From contig JAJLPB010000013.1 in assembly GCA_025548565.1 (NCBI GenBank), positions 62,001 to 126,000 on the forward strand: 64,000 nucleotides of DNA, read 5' to 3'. Below are positions 42,584 to 53,096 of the stretch, piece after piece. The notes below the pieces were generated by a model. It was given only the letters and a program-made list of their open reading frames with translations, was not told the DNA's origin and ran no database searches. The DNA comes from Rugamonas sp. A1-17 (GTDB taxonomy: Bacteria; Pseudomonadota; Gammaproteobacteria; Burkholderiales; Burkholderiaceae_D). Within the stretch, counting starts at the first letter, position 1. Each line of letters starts with the position of its first letter. Both the position numbers and the translations under genes were made by a program.

Positions 42584-43371
42584 GCCAGCCGGCCCACCAT
42601 CGGCGAGGACGGCGAGGCGGCGAACTTGCGGGCGATGCGGCCGGCCAGGAAGGCTTCGCGGCCGGCCTGCACGCCCAGCTTCATGGCGCGCGCCATGCGC
42701 ACCGGATCGCGCGCGCCGGCGATGGCCGTGTTCATCAGCACGCCGTCGCAGCCCAGCTCCATGGCGATGGCCGCGTCCGAGGCCGTGCCGACCCCGGCGT
42801 CGACCAGCACCGGCACCTTGGCCTGCTCGATGATCAGCGACAGGTTCCAAGGATTGAGGATGCCCATGCCGGAGCCGATCAGCGAGGCCAGCGGCATCAC
42901 CGCCACGCAGCCAATGTCCTCCAGGATCCTGGCCTGGATCGGATCGTCGCTGCAGTAGACCATGACGTCGAAGCCGTCCTTGACCAGCGCCTCGGCGGCG
43001 ACCAGGGTTTCCGGCATGTGCGGGAACAGGGTCTTCTCGTCGCCCAGCACTTCCAGCTTGACCAGCTTGTGGCCGTTGAGCAGCTCGCGCGCCATCTGCA
43101 GCGTATAGACCGCGTCCTTGGCGGTGTAGCAGCCGGCCGTGTTGGGCAGGATGGTGTACTGCGACGGCGGCAGCACATCCAGCAGGCTGGGCGCCTTCGG
43201 ATCCTGGCCGATGTTAACGCGGCGAATCGCCACGGTGATGATTTCCGCCTCGGCGGCATCGGTCGCCTCGCGGGTCTGCTGCAGGTCCTTGTACTTGCCG
43301 CTGCCCACCAGCAGCCGCGACTTATAACTCTTGCCCGCGATGGTCAGCAGGTCCTGGGATGTTGCGTTCAT
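42580..43371 (-). CDS. thiG: Thiazole synthase ThiG
   Basis: A 263-residue TIM-barrel enzyme that forms the thiazole ring from DXP, dehydroglycine and ThiS thiocarboxylate. Features are RLLVGSGKYKD near the start, the catalytic Lys in LVKLEVLGDEKTL, PLASLIGSGMGI and VLVDAGVGTASDA (phosphate site). The start MNATSQ follows AAGGAGAAG. An in-frame ATG ten codons upstream lies in a family A repeat (encoding MSDLTP) and is rejected. A perfect 88-base palindrome separates it from thiS. It uses DXP, made by the dxs enzyme in this window. Confidence 0.96.
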   Translation of the reverse strand: MNATSQDLLTIAGKSYKSRLLVGSGKYKDLQQTREATDAAEAEIITVAIRRVNIGQDPKAPSLLDVLPPSQYTILPNTAGCYTAKDAVYTLQMARELLNGHKLVKLEVLGDEKTLFPHMPETLVAAEALVKDGFDVMVYCSDDPIQARILEDIGCVAVMPLASLIGSGMGILNPWNLSLIIEQAKVPVLVDAGVGTASDAAIAMELGCDGVLMNTAIAGARDPVRMARAMKLGVQAGREAFLAGRIARKFAASPSSPMVGRLA

Positions 43372-43383
43372 GTCTTCTCCTTG

Positions 43384-43471
43384 TGGGGTCAAGTCTGACA
43401 TTCGGACACGGCCTCTGCCGTAGCGGGCCCGCTACGGCAGAGGCCGTGTCCGAATGTCAGACTTGACCCCA
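43384..43471. repeat. Family A REPIN-like perfect palindrome inside the thi operon
   Basis: Two 44-base arms, 43384-43427 and 43428-43471, are perfect reverse complements with no loop. It carries two half-units with the CTGACATTC variant; the outer parts of the arms match the other loci and the centre is GGGCCC. It stands between thiS and thiG, where it is expected to form a very stable RNA hairpin in the operon message. Confidence 0.95.
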
Positions 43472-43478
43472 ATTTAAT

Positions 43479-43682
43479 TTAACCGCCGCCGATGGCGCGG
43501 ACGATGTCGACCTGGTCCTGTGGCTGCAGTTCGCGCTGCGGCCATTGCTGGCGCGGCACCACCGCGCGGTTGACCGCCAACGCCAACGCCTGGCCGGTCA
43601 GCGACAAGGCGTCGATCAACTGGTCGAGCGTTTGCCGCGGCGGCACCCGGTATGGGGCGCCGTTCAATTCGATGTCGATCAT
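43479..43682 (-). CDS. thiS: Sulfur carrier protein ThiS
   Basis: A 67-residue ubiquitin-like protein whose C-terminal Gly-Gly (RAIGGG end) is adenylated and thiolated to give sulfur for the thiazole. It starts MIDIELNGAPYRVPP with LDQLIDALSLTG and the NRAVVPRQQW strand. It lies seven bases after thiC and eight bases before the palindrome preceding thiG. No thiF or thiO is next to it; adenylation must come from a ThiF/MoeB-like enzyme elsewhere. Confidence 0.93.
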   Translation of the reverse strand: MIDIELNGAPYRVPPRQTLDQLIDALSLTGQALALAVNRAVVPRQQWPQRELQPQDQVDIVRAIGGG

Positions 43683-43689
43683 GCCGGCC

Positions 43690-45606
<1,917 letters not shown>

Positions 45607-45645
45607 TTGGCTCCTTCGTTAGCTACAGGAGCCAGCAAAGGAGGT
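45607..45645 (-). promoter_or_regulatory. Candidate ribosome-site sequestering hairpin of thiC
   Basis: GGCTCCT (45609-45615 on the plus strand) pairs with AGGAGCC (45627-45633), burying the AAGGAG ribosome site of thiC. The neighbouring CCAGCAAA (45632-45639) can instead pair with TTCGCTGG at 45703-45710, part of the aptamer. The alternatives overlap at two bases and would be mutually exclusive. Confidence 0.5.
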
Positions 45646-45695
45646 TGGACGGCGCCGCTCCACAGATGCAACGAGGCGTGGCGGCGATGTCCTAA

Positions 45696-45775
45696 GCTTC
45701 CCTTCGCTGGCATTATCCAGATCAGGTTCGGAGGGTATTTCTCACCCGCGCATCGCAATGCGCAGGACCCCTAGC
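45696..45775 (-). promoter_or_regulatory. TPP (THI-box) riboswitch aptamer upstream of thiC
   Basis: The minus strand shows the conserved parts of the thiamine-pyrophosphate aptamer: GCTAGGGGT, then GGTGAGAAATACCC, then GAACCTGATCTGG, ATAATGCCAGCG and AGGGAAGC. The CTGAGA box has its first base changed (GTGAGA), a common variant. It lies 90 bases before the thiC start and should shut down the operon when TPP is plentiful, probably at translation. The remaining upstream sequence to 46022 shows no gene and should contain the divergent promoters of thiC and the DUF4382 gene. Confidence 0.95.
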
Positions 45776-46022
45776 GTGTGCCACCTTGCGGTGGCGGGCC
45801 CGATTATACGCCCGGCCGCGCCGCGCGAACAACGTCCGCGTGAAAAAAACCACAATACCTGGTATGGCGCGTATAGCTAGCCCATCTGTAACAGATGTAA
45901 AAGCCGCGCGCTATGTGCGGCATCACACATAATAGTTTCCGAAAGGAACAGACAATATCTCCACAGCGACATCCTCGGTCGCCACAACAAGCGCCACACG
46001 CGCGATTATCGGGAGACTCATC

Positions 46023-47258
46023 ATGAAGCCAGCACACCCAACCCTTTACTTGGCCGCCGTGGCGGCCCTTACCGCAGCCGGCCTGAGCGCCTGCGGCGGC
46101 GGTGGCGGTGGCGGAGGCGGAGGCGGAGGCGGCAGCACGCCGGACAGCACCCTGGGCACGCTGTCCGTGTCGATGACGGACGCGCCGTCGTGCGGCTTCG
46201 ACGCCGTCAACGTCACCGTCAACAAGGTGCGCGTCAACCAGAGCAGCACGGCCAGCGACACCGATGCCGGCTGGACCGACATCACGCTCAGCCCGGCCCG
46301 CAAGATCAACCTGCTGAACCTGACCAACGGCGCGCTGGAGGCATTGGGCCAGACCTCGCTGAGCGCGGGCCACTACAACCAGCTGCGGCTGGTGCTCGAC
46401 CCCAACACCGGCACCGGCATGGCCAACTCCGTGGTGGTCAGCGGCAGCACCGCCGAGCTGTCGCTCGACACGCCGAGCGCGGTGCAGAGCGGCATCAAGC
46501 TGATCAACTCCTTTGACGTGGCGGCCGGCCAACGGGTCGACCTGGTGCTGGACTTCGACGCCTGCAAATCCATCGTCACCAAGGGCAACGGCAAGTACGC
46601 GCTGAAACCGGTGGTGAAGGTGATTCCGACCACGCTCAACGGCATCGGCGGCTTTGTCTCGACCGCGCTGCTGACCCGCCACGTGATGGTGTCGGCGCAG
46701 CAGAACGGCACCATCGTCAGCGCCACCGCGCCCAACGCCACCACCGGCGAATTCGCGCTGAGCCGCCTGCCGCTGGGGAATTACGACGTGGTGGTCACGG
46801 CCGACGACAGCGCCGCCGCCGTGGTCGGCGCGGTGCCGGTCACCAGCACCTCGGCCACGGTGGCCATCAGCACAGCCACCGCGCCGATCACGCTGCCGGC
46901 CAGCGTCACCGGCAGCATCGGCGGCACCGTCACGCTGACTCCGGCCAGCAGCACCGCCACCGCCTATGTCGCGGCCAAGCAGAGCTTCGCGGCCGGGCCG
47001 ACCGTCACCATCAAGTACCGCGGCGCCGACCTGGCCAGCGGCAGCTACACGCTGAGCGGCCTGCCGGTTAGCGCGCCGCAATACGCGGTGTACAGCGCCA
47101 CGCTGCCGCTGCAATTCGCCAGCGCCGCCACCGTGCTGCCAGGCGTCGGCAAATACATCGCCGAAGCGTCCGCCGAAGGCTACACCACAGCCAGCCTGCC
47201 ACTGGTCGACATCGCGCTGGCCAACCAAAGCAACGTCAACTTCAGCCTGAAACCGTAA
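46023..47258 (+). CDS. DUF4382 lipoprotein with polyglycine tract
   Basis: A 411-residue exported protein. The signal ends in a lipobox (AGLSAC) and is followed at once by 13 consecutive glycines. A DUF4382 domain (about residues 45-200: GTLSVSMTDAPSCGFDAVNVTVNKVRV and so on) and a carboxypeptidase-regulatory-like beta-sandwich (about 225-400) follow. Likely a lipid-anchored surface or periplasmic protein. The glycine tract is encoded by alternating GGC/GGT/GGA codons. It is divergent from thiC. Function unknown. Confidence 0.83.
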   Translation: MKPAHPTLYLAAVAALTAAGLSACGGGGGGGGGGGGGSTPDSTLGTLSVSMTDAPSCGFDAVNVTVNKVRVNQSSTASDTDAGWTDITLSPARKINLLNLTNGALEALGQTSLSAGHYNQLRLVLDPNTGTGMANSVVVSGSTAELSLDTPSAVQSGIKLINSFDVAAGQRVDLVLDFDACKSIVTKGNGKYALKPVVKVIPTTLNGIGGFVSTALLTRHVMVSAQQNGTIVSATAPNATTGEFALSRLPLGNYDVVVTADDSAAAVVGAVPVTSTSATVAISTATAPITLPASVTGSIGGTVTLTPASSTATAYVAAKQSFAAGPTVTIKYRGADLASGSYTLSGLPVSAPQYAVYSATLPLQFASAATVLPGVGKYIAEASAEGYTTASLPLVDIALANQSNVNFSLKP

Positions 47259-47268
47259 GCACGCCGCG

Positions 47269-47303
47269 CCGGCTTGCCCTGTTTTATTTGAGGGGCAAGC
47301 CGG
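47269..47303 (+). terminator. Hairpin after the DUF4382 gene
   Basis: CCGGCTTGCCC pairs with GGGCAAGCCGG across a 13-base A/T-rich loop, starting 10 bases past the stop. No T-run follows, so it may need Rho or only protect the message end. Confidence 0.55.
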
Positions 47304-47397
47304 TGGACCCGCTCCGCTGACAACCCCTCAAGCGATCAAAACGGCGTAATATCACTTGGTATATGGCCGTTGTTTTGTTTGCCGAGGGAATCTGAAC

Positions 47398-47628
47398 ATG
47401 GACATCCTTGACGATTATCCGTATGAAATCCGCCCTCTGACACCAGACGAGGGCGGTGGATTCCTGATTACCTACACCGATTTCTGGGGATGTTTTTCGG
47501 ATGGTGAAACTATCGAGGAAGCCATCGTCAACGGTCGCGACGCATTGGCCGCGACCCTTGAAGTGATGAGGGTCGAAAATCTGCCCGTGCCCGCCCCACA
47601 CAGCCGACAGAACAGAAAGGCCGGGTAA
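47398..47628 (+). CDS. HicB-like antitoxin (orphan)
   Basis: A 76-residue protein with the partial RNase-H-like HicB fold: YPYEIRPLTPDEGGGFLITYTDFWGCFSDGETIEEAIVNGRDAL. The DFWGCFSDG/EA pattern is typical. The conserved N-terminal half is present and no DNA-binding domain follows, which marks the short HicB class. No hicA (a ~60-residue dsRBD toxin) is found upstream or downstream. GAGGGA precedes the ATG by eight bases. It lies between two unrelated genes and could be a residual antitoxin or a regulator. Confidence 0.75.
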   Translation: MDILDDYPYEIRPLTPDEGGGFLITYTDFWGCFSDGETIEEAIVNGRDALAATLEVMRVENLPVPAPHSRQNRKAG

Positions 47629-47639
47629 GACGCGCTGCG

Positions 47640-48455
47640 CTAGTTCCTGAACGTCGGCGGGCGCTTGCTCATGCCAGACATCATCGCTTCCTGCAGGTCG
47701 GCCGACATCAGCATGGCCGCGTTCCACGTGGCGTTGTAGTTGAGGCCGTCCGCCACCGAGTGGTCGCGCGCGTAGCTGATCATTTCCTTCACGCCGCGGA
47801 TCGCCAGCGGCGCCTTGGCCGCGATGTCGGCCGCGATCGCGCGCACGCCCGCGCGCAAAGCCTCGGGCGATTCGAACACGCGGTTGACCAAGCGGATCTC
47901 CTTCGCCTCTGCGGCGTCGACCTTGCGCGCCGTGTAGGCCAGCTCGCGCGCCATGCCCTCGCCGATCAGGCGCGGCAGGCGCTGCAGGGTGCCGACGTCG
48001 GCGGTCATGCCGATGTCGATTTCCTTGATGCTGAACCAAGCGTCCTCCGCGCAATAGCGCATGTCGGCGCAGCAGATCAGGTCGATGCCGCCGCCCACGC
48101 AGGCGCCATGCACAGCGGCCAGCACCGGCTTGCGGCAGCGCTCCAGGCTGGTCAAGGTGTCCTGCATGTCGAGGATGATGCGGCGCAGGTTCTCGCGCGT
48201 GCGGCCGTCGCACTCGTCGCGGATCTGCGCGCCCAGGCCCATCATCATCTGCAGATCGATGCCGGCGGTGAAGGCCTTGCCCTCGCCCTCCAGGATCGCC
48301 ACGCGGATCTCCGGCGTCGCGTCGATGTGCTGGAAGGCGCTGCGGATATCGTTCCACATCGCCAGGTTCATGGCGTTGAGTTTTTCCGGGCGGTTCAGGC
48401 GCACGGTGGCGATATGGTCCGCAACGTCAAGGGTGACGGTTTCAAAGCTGGGCAT
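47640..48455 (-). CDS. Crotonase-family enzyme, delta3,5-delta2,4-dienoyl-CoA isomerase-like
   Basis: A 271-residue crotonase-fold protein that acts on acyl-CoA thioesters. The oxyanion hole segments are AFTAGIDLQMM and HGACVGGGIDLIC. The ICCADMRYCAEDAWFSIKEID and MTADVGTLQRLPRLIG stretch closely follows eukaryotic ECH1, including the Glu in KEID and the Asp in TADVG that act in the dienoyl-CoA isomerase. It probably isomerizes odd-position dienoyl-CoA in unsaturated fatty-acid oxidation. The start MPSFETV follows AGGAGA. It is isolated from other beta-oxidation genes. Confidence 0.85.
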   Translation of the reverse strand: MPSFETVTLDVADHIATVRLNRPEKLNAMNLAMWNDIRSAFQHIDATPEIRVAILEGEGKAFTAGIDLQMMMGLGAQIRDECDGRTRENLRRIILDMQDTLTSLERCRKPVLAAVHGACVGGGIDLICCADMRYCAEDAWFSIKEIDIGMTADVGTLQRLPRLIGEGMARELAYTARKVDAAEAKEIRLVNRVFESPEALRAGVRAIAADIAAKAPLAIRGVKEMISYARDHSVADGLNYNATWNAAMLMSADLQEAMMSGMSKRPPTFRN

Positions 48456-48530
48456 CGGGTTCTCCTGTTGGGTATCGTTCAAGAATAACCCAGATGGGGC
48501 GGCCGCAACAAGCCGGCCGCCCCGCCGTCC

Positions 48531-50081
48531 TCACTGCTGCGGATAGGTGACGGTCAGCGTGTAGCTGGACGCGGCGTAGCCGTTCAGCAGCAAATACGCG
48601 TTGCCGTTGGCGGCGTAGGACACCGTGCAGTTCTCGGTGCTGGTCGGGCCATCGGACTTGCAATCGTAGCTGCTGGTGCTGGCCGCGCCGGCCTTGCGCA
48701 CGTACAGGTCGGTGTCGCCGCTGCCGCTGAGCGCGGCCTTGAAGCTGCCGCCGCCCGCCACCGCGAACGGGCCGTAGACGCGGGTCTGGCCCTTGCTCAA
48801 GGTGCCGGTGTAGGTCTCGGTATGGTCGGCCGGCGGCGTCACGCCTGGGCCGTCGCTGCCCAGCTCGACCGCGTAGGCCAGCGCCATGCGCGCGAACTTG
48901 AGCGCGTGGTCGGCCTGGTTGCCGGTGTTGGCGTAGGTGTCGTTGGCGGTGTGGATGTAGGGATCGTCCTCGCCCATGGCCGTCTCGAACGGCATCGACG
49001 TCCAGTAGCCGGCCGAGGTCCACGAGGCGTGGTCGGAGCAGGCGTAGCCGCACTGGTCGTGGCCGACCTTCAGGGTCGGCAGGTAGGTCGCGATCAGGTT
49101 GCCGACGAAGGTGTTCTGGGCGCTGTCGGTGTAGTCGGTGAACAGGTAGATGTCGTTAACCGAACCTTTGTAGTTGGTCATGTCGAGCTGCATCACGCCA
49201 ACCACGTTGACGTTGTTGGCCTTGTGGTTCTGGGCGATGTCCTGCGAGCCGCGCAGGCCGACCTCCTCGGCCGCGTAGCCGATCAGCTTGATCGTGCGGC
49301 GCGGCTTGTAGCCGCTGGCGATCATCACCCGCAGCACCTCGGTCAGGCTGGCGATGCCGGAGGCGTCGTCGTCGGCGCCGGGGGCCTTGGTGGTCTCGCT
49401 GGTGCCGGCCTGGTTGATCGAGTCGAGGTGGCCGCCCAGCACCACCACTTCGTTCGGGTTGTCGGTGCCGGTGATGGTCAGGATCACCGACTTCTGCGGC
49501 CAGGAAGCGTGCGTGTACTGGGTGACGGCGATGTCGCTGCGGCCGGCGGCCATCGTGGCCCAGCGCTGCATCAGCCAGTTCGACGCGTTGACGCCGTTGT
49601 TGGTGGTGTAGTAGCGGTTGGTGTAGGACGACATGTCGACGATGGTCTGGCCGATGTTACTGGCCTGCATTTGCGTCAGCATGGGATTGACCACGCTTTG
49701 CTGGTCGATCACGTACGACGGCCGCGCCACGGCCAGTTGCTGCGCGGCGCCGGCCTTGGACGGCGTCAGCGCGGCGATGCCGGCCGCTTCGCTGGCGTGG
49801 AACATGAAGCCGCCGCAGCGGCGCAGCTTGCGGTGCACGGCGGCCGACAGCGCCAGCATCTGCTGCTCGTCGACCTCGACCAGGTGGACCCGCTCGTGGC
49901 CGGGCCGGGCGGCGAAGCTGGCGCGGCTCTCGCGCGCCAGCGCCTGCGGCGCCACTTTCTGCAATTGGGCATAGGCGGCGTCGCCGACGCTGATCCAGAC
50001 CTTGTCGGACTGGGCCAGCGCGGAAGCCGATGCGCCGGCCAGTAAGCCAGCGACCAGCACAGCAATGAGTCGAGTTGTCAT
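48531..50081 (-). CDS. Secreted M28-family zinc aminopeptidase with PPC domain
   Basis: A 516-residue exported peptidase. The signal peptide is LIAVLVAGLLAGASASALA. The M28 core shows the two-zinc ligands: His in VVLGGHLDS, Asp in GADDDASGIAS, Glu-Glu in YAAEEVGLRG, Asp in MQLDMTNY and His in IHTANDTY, as in Vibrio/Aeromonas leucine aminopeptidase. A C-terminal PPC domain (from about residue 425) is usually cleaved after secretion. An inhibitory propeptide of about 120 residues precedes the core. The start at MTTRL is used (GGAGAC six bases upstream); METEM is four codons upstream. Confidence 0.93.
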   Translation of the reverse strand: MTTRLIAVLVAGLLAGASASALAQSDKVWISVGDAAYAQLQKVAPQALARESRASFAARPGHERVHLVEVDEQQMLALSAAVHRKLRRCGGFMFHASEAAGIAALTPSKAGAAQQLAVARPSYVIDQQSVVNPMLTQMQASNIGQTIVDMSSYTNRYYTTNNGVNASNWLMQRWATMAAGRSDIAVTQYTHASWPQKSVILTITGTDNPNEVVVLGGHLDSINQAGTSETTKAPGADDDASGIASLTEVLRVMIASGYKPRRTIKLIGYAAEEVGLRGSQDIAQNHKANNVNVVGVMQLDMTNYKGSVNDIYLFTDYTDSAQNTFVGNLIATYLPTLKVGHDQCGYACSDHASWTSAGYWTSMPFETAMGEDDPYIHTANDTYANTGNQADHALKFARMALAYAVELGSDGPGVTPPADHTETYTGTLSKGQTRVYGPFAVAGGGSFKAALSGSGDTDLYVRKAGAASTSSYDCKSDGPTSTENCTVSYAANGNAYLLLNGYAASSYTLTVTYPQQ

Positions 50082-50282
50082 TTCCGTCTCCATGTCAAAA
50101 AAACATTGTTGGGACGGGCAACGGTATGCTCTTCGACGGGGCGAGTCAAAAAACTTGCGGAATTCGACATCGGAGCGGGAAATGTCCAGAGTTTAACAAG
50201 CGGCTAATGTGCGCCAAGCTTGCCGCGTCATCTATAATGGTTGTTTTCCCAAACGCTTTTTATAAAATAAGTCTGCCAAATC

Positions 50283-53078
50283 ATGGAATTAGCCAAGTCT
50301 TTCGAGCCTGCCGACATTGAACAATTCTGGCGTACCGAGTGGGAACAGCGCGGTTACTACACCGCCACCCTCGACGCCGGCAAACCGTCCTTCAGCATCC
50401 AGCTGCCGCCGCCGAACGTGACCGGCACCCTGCACATGGGCCATGCCTTCAACCAGACCATCATGGACGGCCTGACCCGCTACCATCGCATGCTGGGCCA
50501 CAACACCGCCTGGATCCCCGGCACCGACCACGCCGGCATCGCCACGCAGATCGTGGTGGAGCGCCAGCTGGACGCGCAGAAAATCTCGCGCCACGACCTG
50601 GGCCGCGAAGAGTTCGTCAAGAAGGTGTGGGAGTGGAAAGAGAAATCCGGCTCCACCATCACCGGCCAGATGCGCCGGCTGGGCGCCTCGCCGGACTGGC
50701 AGCGCGAATACTTCACGATGGACGAGCCGCGCTCGAAAGTCGTCACCGACGTCTTCGTGCGTTTGCACGAACAGGGCCTGATCTACCGCGGCAAGCGCCT
50801 GGTCAACTGGGATCCGGTGCTGGGCACCGCCGTCTCCGACCTGGAAGTGGTGTCGGAAGAGGAAGACGGCTCGATGTGGTACATCAAGTACCCGCTGGCC
50901 GACGGCAGCGGCATGCTGACTGTCGCCACCACCCGTCCTGAAACCATGCTGGGCGACGTCGCCGTGGCGGTGGACCCGACCGACGAGCGCTACCTGCCGC
51001 TGGTCGGCAAGATGCTCAAGCTGCCGCTGACCGACCGCGAGATCCCGATCATCGCCGACGAATACGTCGACAAGGAATTCGGCACCGGCTGCGTGAAGAT
51101 CACGCCCGCGCACGACCTGAACGACTACGCCGTCGGCCAGCGCCACAAGCTGCCGCTGCTGACCATCATGACCTTGGAAGCGAAGATCAACGACGAAGCG
51201 CCGGTCGCCTACCGCGGCATGGACCGCTTCGTGGCGCGCAAGCAGATCGTGGCCGACCTGGACGCGCTGGGCCTGCTGGAACAAGTCAAGCCGCACAAGC
51301 TGATGGTGCCGCGCGGCGACCGTACCGGCGTCATCATCGAGCCGATGCTGACCGACCAGTGGTTCGTCGCCATGAGCAAGCCGGCGCCGGAAGGCACTTT
51401 CTTCCCGGGCAAATCGATCGCCGAAACCGCGCTGGACAAGGTCGCCAATGGCGAGATCAAGTTCGTGCCGGAAAACTGGAGCACCACCTACAACCAGTGG
51501 CTCAACAACATCCAGGACTGGTGCATCTCGCGCCAGCTGTGGTGGGGCCATCAGATTCCGGCCTGGTACGACGACGCCGGCAACATCTTCGTCGCCAAGA
51601 CCGAAGCCGAAGCCATCGCGCAGGCCGCCGCCAAGGGCAGCACCGGCCCGCTGCGCCGCGACAACGACGTGCTCGACACGTGGTTCTCGTCCGCGCTGGT
51701 GCCGTTCTCGACCCTCGGCTGGCCGGAAGAGACGCCTGACATCAAGGCCTTCCTGCCATCGTCGGTGCTGGTGACCGGCTTCGACATCATCTTCTTCTGG
51801 GTGGCGCGCATGGTCATGATGACCGCGCACTTCACGGGAAAAGTGCCATTTGAAACGGTGTACGTGCACGGCCTGGTGCGCGACTCGACCGGCCAGAAGA
51901 TGTCCAAGTCCAAGGGCAACACGCTGGACCCGATCGACCTGATCGACGGCATCGGCGTCGAAGCGCTGGTGGAGAAACGCACCACCGGCCTGATGAATCC
52001 GAAAGCGGCCGAGAAGATCGCCAAGGCCACGCGCAAGGAGTTCCCGGAAGGGATCGCCGCCTACGGCACCGACGCGGTGCGCTTCACGATGGCCTCGTAC
52101 GCCTCGCTGGGCCGCAACATCAACTTCGACCTGGGCCGCGCCGAAGGCTACCGCAACTTCTGCAACAAGCTGTGGAACGCCACCCGCTTCGTGCTGATGA
52201 ACACCGAGGGCAAGGATTGCAGCGCCAGCGTGGCCGACCTGTCGAACGCCGACAAGTGGATCATCTCGCTGCTGCAAAAGGCCGAGCTGGACGTGGCCAA
52301 GGGCTTCGAAGACTACCGCTTCGACAACATCGCCTCGACCATCTACAAGTTCGTGTGGGACGAGTATTGCGACTGGTATCTGGAAGTGGCCAAGGTGCAG
52401 GTACAAAGCGGCACCGAAGGCCAGCAGCGCGCCACCCGCCACACGCTGCTGCGCGTGCTGGAAGTGGTGCTGCGCCTGGCGCATCCGGTCATTCCGTTCG
52501 TCACCGAGGCGCTGTGGCAGGCTGTTGCGCCGCTGGCCGGCAAGACTGGTGATTCGATCATGATGCAGCCTTACCCGATCGCGAACACCGCCGCCATTGA
52601 TGAGTCGGCCGAAGCCTGGATGCAGCAGTTGAAGGCGCTGACCGACGCCACCCGCAACCTGCGCGGCGAGATGCAACTGGCGCCATCGCTGCGCGTGCCG
52701 CTGATCGTCGAGCCAACCAACGCGGCCGACAAGACGGCGATGGAAGTGTTCGCGCCATACATCCAGTCGCTGGGCAAGCTGTCCGAAGTGCAGATCGTCG
52801 ACGCACTGCCGGAATCGCCGGCCGCCGTATCGATCGTCGGCACGACCAAGCTGATGCTGAAGGTGGAAATCGACGTCAAGGCCGAGCGCGAGCGCCTGTC
52901 GAAAGAGATCGCCCGCGTTGAAGGCGAGATCAACAAGGCAAACGGCAAGTTGTCGAACGAAAGCTTCGTCGCCCGCGCGCCGGCCGAGGTGGTAGCGCAG
53001 GAAAAAGAACGCGTCGCCAACTTCTCGGCCACGCTGGACAAGATGCGCGAGCAATTCGCCAAACTGCCAGCCGCCTGA
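50283..53078 (+). CDS. valS: Valyl-tRNA synthetase
   Basis: A 931-residue class I aminoacyl-tRNA synthetase. The HIGH motif (PNVTGTLHMGHAF) is near residue 45 and the KMSKS motif (GQKMSKSKGN) near 538. The editing domain lies between (CP1, with TVATTRPETMLGD). A C-terminal coiled-coil arm (ERLSKEIARVEGEINKANGKL) binds tRNA. All parts are present in the correct order. It is followed by a clear intrinsic terminator at 53097. The start MELAKSFEP is the only good one. Confidence 0.98.
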   Translation: MELAKSFEPADIEQFWRTEWEQRGYYTATLDAGKPSFSIQLPPPNVTGTLHMGHAFNQTIMDGLTRYHRMLGHNTAWIPGTDHAGIATQIVVERQLDAQKISRHDLGREEFVKKVWEWKEKSGSTITGQMRRLGASPDWQREYFTMDEPRSKVVTDVFVRLHEQGLIYRGKRLVNWDPVLGTAVSDLEVVSEEEDGSMWYIKYPLADGSGMLTVATTRPETMLGDVAVAVDPTDERYLPLVGKMLKLPLTDREIPIIADEYVDKEFGTGCVKITPAHDLNDYAVGQRHKLPLLTIMTLEAKINDEAPVAYRGMDRFVARKQIVADLDALGLLEQVKPHKLMVPRGDRTGVIIEPMLTDQWFVAMSKPAPEGTFFPGKSIAETALDKVANGEIKFVPENWSTTYNQWLNNIQDWCISRQLWWGHQIPAWYDDAGNIFVAKTEAEAIAQAAAKGSTGPLRRDNDVLDTWFSSALVPFSTLGWPEETPDIKAFLPSSVLVTGFDIIFFWVARMVMMTAHFTGKVPFETVYVHGLVRDSTGQKMSKSKGNTLDPIDLIDGIGVEALVEKRTTGLMNPKAAEKIAKATRKEFPEGIAAYGTDAVRFTMASYASLGRNINFDLGRAEGYRNFCNKLWNATRFVLMNTEGKDCSASVADLSNADKWIISLLQKAELDVAKGFEDYRFDNIASTIYKFVWDEYCDWYLEVAKVQVQSGTEGQQRATRHTLLRVLEVVLRLAHPVIPFVTEALWQAVAPLAGKTGDSIMMQPYPIANTAAIDESAEAWMQQLKALTDATRNLRGEMQLAPSLRVPLIVEPTNAADKTAMEVFAPYIQSLGKLSEVQIVDALPESPAAVSIVGTTKLMLKVEIDVKAERERLSKEIARVEGEINKANGKLSNESFVARAPAEVVAQEKERVANFSATLDKMREQFAKLPAA

Positions 53079-53096
53079 TAAGTTCAGCTAGCTAGC

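Noticed and set aside
43372..43401. Longer starts for genes beginning MSDLTP or MPDLTP
   Set aside because: These codons come from the family A repeat (reverse strand reads ATGTCAGACTTGACC) and occur next to unrelated genes such as thiG and pilU.
45804..47228. Minus-strand frame opposite the DUF4382 gene
   Set aside because: Low-complexity translation and no start signal; the plus-strand gene has a lipobox and domain.
50289..53054. Long minus-strand frame opposite valS
   Set aside because: Antisense shadow of valS, no independent start signal or family.
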